Below are positions 54,050 through 55,008 of a stretch of 55,008 bases of DNA, in pieces. The position numbers were made by a program, and so were the translations under genes. Position 1 is the first letter of the stretch. Each line of letters starts with the position of its first letter. The notes below the pieces were generated by a model, which saw nothing but the letters and a program-made list of their open reading frames with translations, was not told the origin of the DNA and searched no databases. Source of the stretch: Neocallimastix lanati (nom. inval.) (lineage: Eukaryota; Neocallimastigomycota; Neocallimastigomycetes; Neocallimastigales; Neocallimastigaceae); assembly GCA_016946835.1 (NCBI GenBank), contig JACVTC010000018.1:1712501-1767508 (forward strand), read 5' to 3'.

Positions 54050-55008
54050 TTTATTTATTGCTCTTTTTTATTTTACAAATTCCTCTTATTTTTCTTTTAT
54101 AATCATAATATGATAAATGTTCAAGTTCATTTAATTTATCTATTAATTCATAAAATAGATGGTTTTGTTGGTAATAAATTATTTAAATAATTATTGAGTG
54201 ATTCTAAGGCATTATTTGTTATATATTCCATATTATTATAATAAATCCAAAATTTCATATCATAATCAATTAAATATGTTTTATAAAAATATTCTAAAAA
54301 TTTTAAAAATTGACAATAATTATTTTTAATGGATTTAATTTAATTATAACATAAATATCAAATATGTATTCAGGATTTATAAATTGTAAATTTGAAATAG
54401 CTTTATATTAAATAAATATATTATTATCATTTTTTACTTCATTATAGCATAATTTATTTTTATTAATTTCTAGTAATTATTTATAATGCCAAATGCAATA
54501 TTTAATATTTGTATTAGGAAATATTGCTTTTGCTGCTTCTTGTTCTTTATTTTTCAATATTGCATAAGAAATAGTGTAAAAACTATCTAATTCTTTAGCA
54601 TAAGTTTTTGTAATAAATATTTGATAACTAAATTTAGGGGCAATAAAAAAAATGTACTATCAACATATATATCATCATTATATTACCTAAATAATTTTGC
54701 TTGAAAAGGAGATTGAAAAATTATTAAATTAAAATTTTTGAATATCATAAAATTTTTACCTCGCTTTGTTTTATAATATTCAGATTCACTAGTAATTTCA
54801 GCAAATGTTGTTACATTGGATGGTAGTTTTTTATATAAATTTCTTGATATTTGGGATTTAATTGAATTATATTCTGGACATATAAGTCCCATTTCTTTAG
54901 AAATTTTATTATATAGGGGTTTCATTTTATACCAAAAGGAATTGAGATTTTTTCAATTCCATTTTTATTTTATGTTTCATTATAGATAGAGATACATTGT
55001 ATTTTTTT
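54050..55008 (-). pseudogene. MULE transposase relic (MULE 2)
   Basis: Reading inward from the window end on the minus strand: KHKIKMELKKSQ, then ISKEMGLICPEYNSIKSQIS, SESEYYKTKRGKNFMIFKNF, IIFQSPFQAKLF, a broken DSTFFIAPKFSYQIFITKTY (Gly lost after the first Asp), AIFPNTNIKYCIWHYK, NKNKLCYNEVK, and YYDYKRKIRGI. All align in order with the MULE 1 transposase. The second catalytic Asp region (HCDFEKG) is deleted and there are many stops and frameshifts. The N-terminal zinc finger lies outside the window. Confidence 0.82.

Larger units (their letters stand above)
53522..55008 (-). mobile_element. MULE 2, one end and part of the transposase
   Basis: The terminus ggggaggtggcattatgcc at 53522, with cacgtgatatatataa just inside, resembles the left end of MULE 1 (ggggag... 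cacgtgaatagatataa). The transposase relic on the minus strand starts about 500 bp inside, so this is the 3' end of an element that continues beyond the window. The adjacent 9 bases, tgataagca, would be its target duplication. Confidence 0.65.

Overview
The window looks like a nuclear segment of an anaerobic gut fungus (Neocallimastigomycota: Neocallimastix, Piromyces, Anaeromyces and relatives). The reasons are extreme A+T content, long A/T homopolymers and TAT microsatellites, ankyrin/coiled-coil genes built almost only from AT-rich codons, fungal LTR retrotransposons, and a secreted GH114-like protein with a spliced signal-peptide exon. The genus is an inference.

Positions 1-20200 hold a tandem array of ankyrin plus coiled-coil genes, in units of about 2.7-3.2 kb. 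Five units carry a gene: 1079-2488 and 9890-11515 are intact, and 4087-5576, 7051-8281 and 17836-19143 are broken. A sixth unit (19357-20200) keeps only the leader side. Two unit types alternate (A,B,A,B,A,B), which suggests duplication of a two-gene block of about 5.8 kb. The fifth unit is split by a complete but dead Ty1/copia element (11880-16602, minus strand, 219-bp LTRs, target duplication gttat).

Positions 20200-31180 are a retrotransposon graveyard: a plus-strand copia fragment (PBS, protease end, integrase), a deleted Ty3/gypsy element (22901-25020, target duplication ttttt) and a younger full-length copia element (25722-31179, minus strand, target duplication ataat) whose gag-pol junction is broken by nine copies of a 35-bp repeat. 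All three copia elements with a visible 5' end share a primer-binding site that reads as the complement of the anticodon arm of tRNA-Lys(CUU). This points to half-tRNA priming as in Drosophila copia.

Positions 31424-38250 are a complete Mutator-like DNA transposon (MULE): a 9-bp target duplication (gaataatat), imperfect terminal inverted repeats, an intact 483-aa transposase with an FLYWCH-like finger and DDE residues, and about 3 kb of internal minisatellite with higher-order periodicity. It abuts a compact LTR element (38286-41904) whose only gene is a long Ty3/gypsy-type gag. There is no pol, and one LTR is duplicated in tandem, so it looks like a non-autonomous gag-only retrotransposon.

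Positions 41905-55008 are AT-rich spacer with an internally deleted copia element (45078-47088), an interrupted endonuclease/exonuclease/phosphatase gene of LINE type (48401-49990, minus), a two-exon secreted GH114-like gene (51928-52992, minus), the clearest ordinary host gene here, and one end of a second, decayed MULE (53522 to the window end). No rRNA, tRNA or CRISPR was seen. Apart from the GH114 gene and the ankyrin family, the window is built from mobile elements and simple repeats.
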